A DNA stretch of 8,026 bases from the NCBI GenBank assembly GCA_964525675.1, contig CAZGJW010000142.1:1-8026 (forward strand). The letters run 5' to 3'. The notes under the pieces were generated by a model. It saw only the letters and a list, made by a program, of their open reading frames with translations, searched no databases and had not been told where the DNA came from. Positions 5,556-8,026 of the stretch are shown piece by piece. Position 1 is the stretch's first letter. Each line of letters begins with the position of its first letter. A program made the translations under genes and the position numbers. The stretch is from CAYSRJ01 sp964525675. GTDB taxonomy: Bacteria; Spirochaetota; B62-G9; DRHN01.

Positions 5556-6761
5556 GTGGAAAAGGTTGTTCTTGCATTTTCGGGTGGTCTCGATACCACC
5601 TTCTGTGCTGTGTATTTAAAAGAGGAGCTCGGATTCGATGTGGTGTCCGTTACGGTCGACACCGGCGGATTTAGTGATGCAGAGCTGAAGAACATCGAAG
5701 GGCGCTCGAAGCTTCTTGGCACAGTGAGGCACTATACGATCGATGGGAAGAAGTTTGTATACGATAAATTCATCTCCTACATAATACGGGGCAATTCTCT
5801 GCGCGGTAACGTATACCCCCTTTCAGTCGGTGCTGAACGGGTCGCCCAGGCGGTTGAAGTCGCCAGGATTGCACGGGAAGAAGACGCAGCAGCGGTGGCG
5901 CACGGTTCAACCGGTGCGGGGAACGATCAGATACGGTTTGATGTTGCACTTTCCGTGCTTGCTCCGGACAAAGAGCTCATTACGCCGATACGGAGCCTCG
6001 GCTGGAGCAGGGAAAAGGAGGCCTCCTGGCTGAAGGATCGGGGTGTCGATGTTGACGTTGAAGTCAAGGATTACTCCATCAATGAAGGACTGTGGGGTAC
6101 AACGATAGGCGGCAGAGAGACCCATGATTCCTGGGATTTCCCGCCGGATTCTGTATTCAAAAAAACGAAAAACCCGGAAAAAACCCCGGAAACACCGGTG
6201 GATATAGTCATTGATTTTGAAAAGGGCCTTCCGACGGCGATTGATGCAAAAGAGATGGAGGGAATAGACAGTATTGCCGCTCTCAATGAAAGGGCCGGGG
6301 ATTACGGAATCGGACGGGGAGTGCATATCGGCGATACCATTCTCGGTATAAAGGGGAGAATTGTGTTCGAGGCGCCGGCACCGATTCTGCTCATTGCAGC
6401 ACACCGTGAGCTCGAAAAAATCGTACTGTCGTCGCGGCAGAGGTTCTGGAAGGACCACATAGGCCAGGTGTACGGTGACCTGCTTCACGAAGGCCTCTAC
6501 TTTGATCCGGTTATGCGGGACCTCGAGGCGATGATCGATTCGTCACAGTCCAGGGTGACCGGCTCTGCGAGGGTGCGACTTGATCGAGGTAGCTTTCTCG
6601 TTACCGGTGTAAAAAGTGATAATTCTCTCATGCGAAAAGACCTGGCCACCTATGGAGAAGTGCAAAATCTCTGGGATTCCAGGGATGCCGAGGGCTTCAG
6701 CAGGATTTACGGTATACCTTCAAAACTCCACAGTTTCGTAGACAGGGACGGCAGCATCTGA
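5556..6761 (+). CDS. argG: Argininosuccinate synthase
   Basis: A 401-aa cytoplasmic enzyme that joins citrulline and aspartate with ATP to make argininosuccinate, the penultimate step of arginine biosynthesis. The N-terminal ATP PP-loop AFSGGLDTT spans 7-15, VTVDTGGFS 32-40, the substrate-binding HGSTGAGNDQIRFD 116-129, and GLWGTTIGG lies in the middle; the C-terminal half (GIGRGVHIGDT, then VMRDLEAM) is complete. STGAGNDQ in place of the common TGKGNDQ, with YPLSVGAERV at 87-96, matches the variant I know from Bacteroidota. The start is GTG at 5556, fixed by AAGGAG (5544-5549) 6 nt upstream and by an in-frame TAA at 5550-5552. It is followed by a P-loop gene and argC on the same strand, consistent with an arginine operon. 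Regulation probably involves the structured leader upstream. Confidence 0.96.
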   Translation: MEKVVLAFSGGLDTTFCAVYLKEELGFDVVSVTVDTGGFSDAELKNIEGRSKLLGTVRHYTIDGKKFVYDKFISYIIRGNSLRGNVYPLSVGAERVAQAVEVARIAREEDAAAVAHGSTGAGNDQIRFDVALSVLAPDKELITPIRSLGWSREKEASWLKDRGVDVDVEVKDYSINEGLWGTTIGGRETHDSWDFPPDSVFKKTKNPEKTPETPVDIVIDFEKGLPTAIDAKEMEGIDSIAALNERAGDYGIGRGVHIGDTILGIKGRIVFEAPAPILLIAAHRELEKIVLSSRQRFWKDHIGQVYGDLLHEGLYFDPVMRDLEAMIDSSQSRVTGSARVRLDRGSFLVTGVKSDNSLMRKDLATYGEVQNLWDSRDAEGFSRIYGIPSKLHSFVDRDGSI

Positions 6762-6781
6762 AGAGCCTGTGCCCGGTCGCA

Positions 6782-6910
6782 ATGTATCCGAAGAGTACTC
6801 TGCCTGAGGGATATAGATGGGTATTAAATCTGAAGGATGTCTCATCCGATGTACCCACGCAGCCAGCCGCAGGTCGGTTGAATAGAATAGAGGAGCAGCT
6901 CAACGCATGA
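6782..6910 (+). CDS. Possible 42-aa small protein coupled to the downstream P-loop gene
   Basis: An ATG-started ORF (begins MYPKSTLPEGYRWV, ends EEQLNA) fills most of the gap after argG and ends in TGA overlapping the ATG of the next gene as ATGA, a hallmark of translational coupling. The ribosome site of the next gene (GAGGAG, 6890-6895) lies in its last codons. The composition is mixed polar and hydrophobic with no signal peptide or membrane segment. No good Shine-Dalgarno precedes the ATG; the frame is open upstream to about 6623 inside argG, so the start is uncertain. I do not recognise the sequence. It may be a real small partner of the P-loop protein or a chance ORF. Confidence 0.35.
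   Translation: MYPKSTLPEGYRWVLNLKDVSSDVPTQPAAGRLNRIEEQLNA
6818..6857 (+). other. Possible two-tier stem-loop in the argG to P-loop gene gap
   Basis: TGGGTA (6818-6823) pairs with TACCCA (6852-6857), and inside it GGATG (6835-6839) pairs with CATCC (6843-6847) across a 3-nt loop. No T-tract follows, so it is not an intrinsic terminator. It could be an mRNA stability or processing element, or incidental structure within the possible small ORF. Confidence 0.25.
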
Positions 6911-7929
6911 AGGAAGCGATAGATAAACGGGCTTCGGTTACGGTAAATGTGCCTCTCAAGCGGGAGGTTGACGTTCGTCCGGAGAGTGACGGGAAGAGAG
7001 GGAACGTGTGTGTTGTGCGTGCCCTTGAAGAGAAACGAGTGTACGATATGATCGAGCTTGTTACCGGGAGAATGGCAAAGATTTCTCGCGGTGACGTTAT
7101 AGCCGGAGTGCTCGGCGAAAGGCGCGCTCTGCAGGGTTTTGCCGGAGTGTTGCCCGATCGCATAAAGCGGGGCGATGTCCTCAACATTCTGAACCTGGGC
7201 GGGGTCATCGGCAGGGCGGTTTCTTACAACAGAGAGTACGGTCAGCCGTTGAAGGTGGAGGTGCTTGGAACAGCTCTTGGTCAAAACGAGCTGTTGAATA
7301 TCAGGGACTTTTCGCTGGAGACATCCTCCAGTCTGAATGCGTATATACCGGTGATCACGGTTTCCGGAACCTCCATGAACAGCGGGAAAACGGTTGCAGC
7401 AGCGAACATTACTCAGGAGCTTGCCTGGAAGGGGTACAGGGTCTGCTCAGTCAAGGTGTCAGGTATTTCAGCACTCAAGGATATTTTGAATATGGAGGAC
7501 CATGGTGCTCTCAAGGCGCTTTCCTTCCTCGATTTCGGGTATCCCTCTACCGTTAACTCCGAAGCAGTGCCGCTCATAGCAAAGGGAGCGCTCAACGAGC
7601 TTGCGGGATACAAACCGGATGTTGTCATCGTCGAGCTCGGCGACGGCATTCTCGGTGATTACGGTGTGCTGAATTACTTCAAAGATAAGGAGCTTCGTGA
7701 CGCGATTGCATGCAGCGTTGTATGCGCCCTCGATCCGGTGGGTGCGTGGGGTGCCGTTCGGTTGATGAAGGAGCTTTCGATGTCGGTTCATCTCATAAGT
7801 GGTCCGGTAACCGATAATATTGTCGGTGTTGATTTCATACACGAATCCCTCGAGATAGAGGGGATAAACGCGGTGTCTCAAAAGGATGAGCTCGGTGAGT
7901 ATATACTCAGTGTAATGAAAATGTCCTGA
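6907..7929 (+). CDS. Uncharacterised BioD/DUF1611-like P-loop NTPase in the arginine cluster
   Basis: A 340-aa protein I cannot assign to a known function. Residues 1-145 look beta-rich, with repeated RGDV motifs (61-64 and 88-91) and a glycine-rich NLGGVIGRA (96-104). Residues 148-340 form a P-loop domain with GTSMNSGKT (154-162), which has the five-residue spacing of dethiobiotin synthetase (GTDTxVGKT) and not a classical Walker A. SVKVSGIS (181-188) lies where BioD has its KPVASG segment, and a hydrophobic strand ending VIVELGDG (240-247) could supply the Mg-binding acidic residue. There is no transmembrane segment or signal peptide, so it is probably cytoplasmic. It sits between argG and argC on the same strand, 43 bp before argC, so it is probably co-transcribed with arginine genes. 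The ATG at 6907 has GAGGAG 11 nt upstream, slightly far, and overlaps the stop of a possible small ORF. An ATP-dependent ligase, kinase or regulatory NTPase role is possible. Confidence 0.85.
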   Translation: MKEAIDKRASVTVNVPLKREVDVRPESDGKRGNVCVVRALEEKRVYDMIELVTGRMAKISRGDVIAGVLGERRALQGFAGVLPDRIKRGDVLNILNLGGVIGRAVSYNREYGQPLKVEVLGTALGQNELLNIRDFSLETSSSLNAYIPVITVSGTSMNSGKTVAAANITQELAWKGYRVCSVKVSGISALKDILNMEDHGALKALSFLDFGYPSTVNSEAVPLIAKGALNELAGYKPDVVIVELGDGILGDYGVLNYFKDKELRDAIACSVVCALDPVGAWGAVRLMKELSMSVHLISGPVTDNIVGVDFIHESLEIEGINAVSQKDELGEYILSVMKMS

Positions 7930-7972
7930 GACCGTGTAAAAAACCATTTGCAATAATCTGGGGAAAGGGAAC

Positions 7973-8026
7973 ATGCTGTTCAAGGCGAAGAGAAAGATCA
8001 ACGCCGGTATTATTGGCGGTGCCGGA
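7973..8026 (+). CDS. argC: N-acetyl-gamma-glutamyl-phosphate reductase, 5' fragment
   Basis: The first 18 codons, cut by the window edge. After a short basic lead (MLFKAKR) the sequence KINAGIIGGAG is the NADP-binding start of ArgC, which normally continues YTGGEL. ArgC reduces N-acetylglutamyl phosphate to the semialdehyde in arginine/ornithine synthesis. GGGGA (7960-7964) precedes the ATG by 8 nt. The location just after argG and the P-loop gene supports the assignment. Confidence 0.8.
   Translation, partial: MLFKAKRKINAGIIGGAG

Noticed and set aside
5369..5722. 117-aa minus-strand ORF across the argG leader and 5' end
   Set aside because: Serine/threonine-rich shadow translation of argG and its leader, with no recognisable domain or ribosome site.
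6697..7284. 195-aa minus-strand ORF opposite the argG to P-loop gene region
   Set aside because: Antisense shadow with low-complexity composition; both overlapping plus-strand genes are far better supported.

Overview
The window is dense bacterial chromosome with two arms that diverge from 3636-3773. No rRNA, tRNA, CRISPR array, phage gene or recognisable transposase is visible. The ArgG protein is of the type I associate with Bacteroidota and relatives (an HGSTGAGNDQIRFD motif instead of the usual HGxTGKGNDQxRFE). Together with the split transketolase, the large FAA1/FadD-like acyl-CoA synthetase and the RqcH homologue, this suggests a Gram-negative member of the FCB superphylum (Fibrobacterota/Chitinivibrionia, Bacteroidota or an uncultured relative). 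This placement is from memory and only moderately secure.

Left arm, minus strand (1-3635). Read in the direction of transcription, it starts with a 635-aa long-chain acyl-CoA synthetase with its own promoter. A 264-bp gap follows, holding a second promoter and a strong hairpin plus U-tract just in front of the next gene. That gene is an RpiB/LacA/LacB-family sugar-phosphate isomerase. After it come the N-terminal subunit of a split transketolase and, overlapping it by ATGA, the first codons of the C-terminal transketolase subunit. Isomerase and transketolase form a small pentose/tetrose-phosphate interconversion unit. The isomerase has lost residues typical of ribose-5-phosphate isomerase B and looks more like the erythrulose-phosphate isomerase branch.

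Right arm, plus strand (3774-8026). First is an RqcH/NFACT-family protein (ribosome-associated quality control) whose N-terminal DR motif is degenerate. A 243-bp gap follows with an argG promoter candidate, a long-range 14-bp perfect inverted repeat around an AT-rich core, an intrinsic terminator and a possible short upstream ORF. Then come argG (argininosuccinate synthase, GTG start), a possible 42-aa small ORF, an unassigned 340-aa P-loop protein with a BioD-like nucleotide-binding motif, and the first 18 codons of argC. The argG-X-argC order suggests an arginine biosynthesis operon carrying an extra, uncharacterised ATPase/ligase-like gene.

The observations most worth a second look are: the BioD-like gene and its coupled small ORF inside the arginine cluster; the layered argG leader; the terminator-like hairpin between the isomerase promoter and its start codon; and active-site or signature-residue changes in the RpiB-like and RqcH-like proteins.
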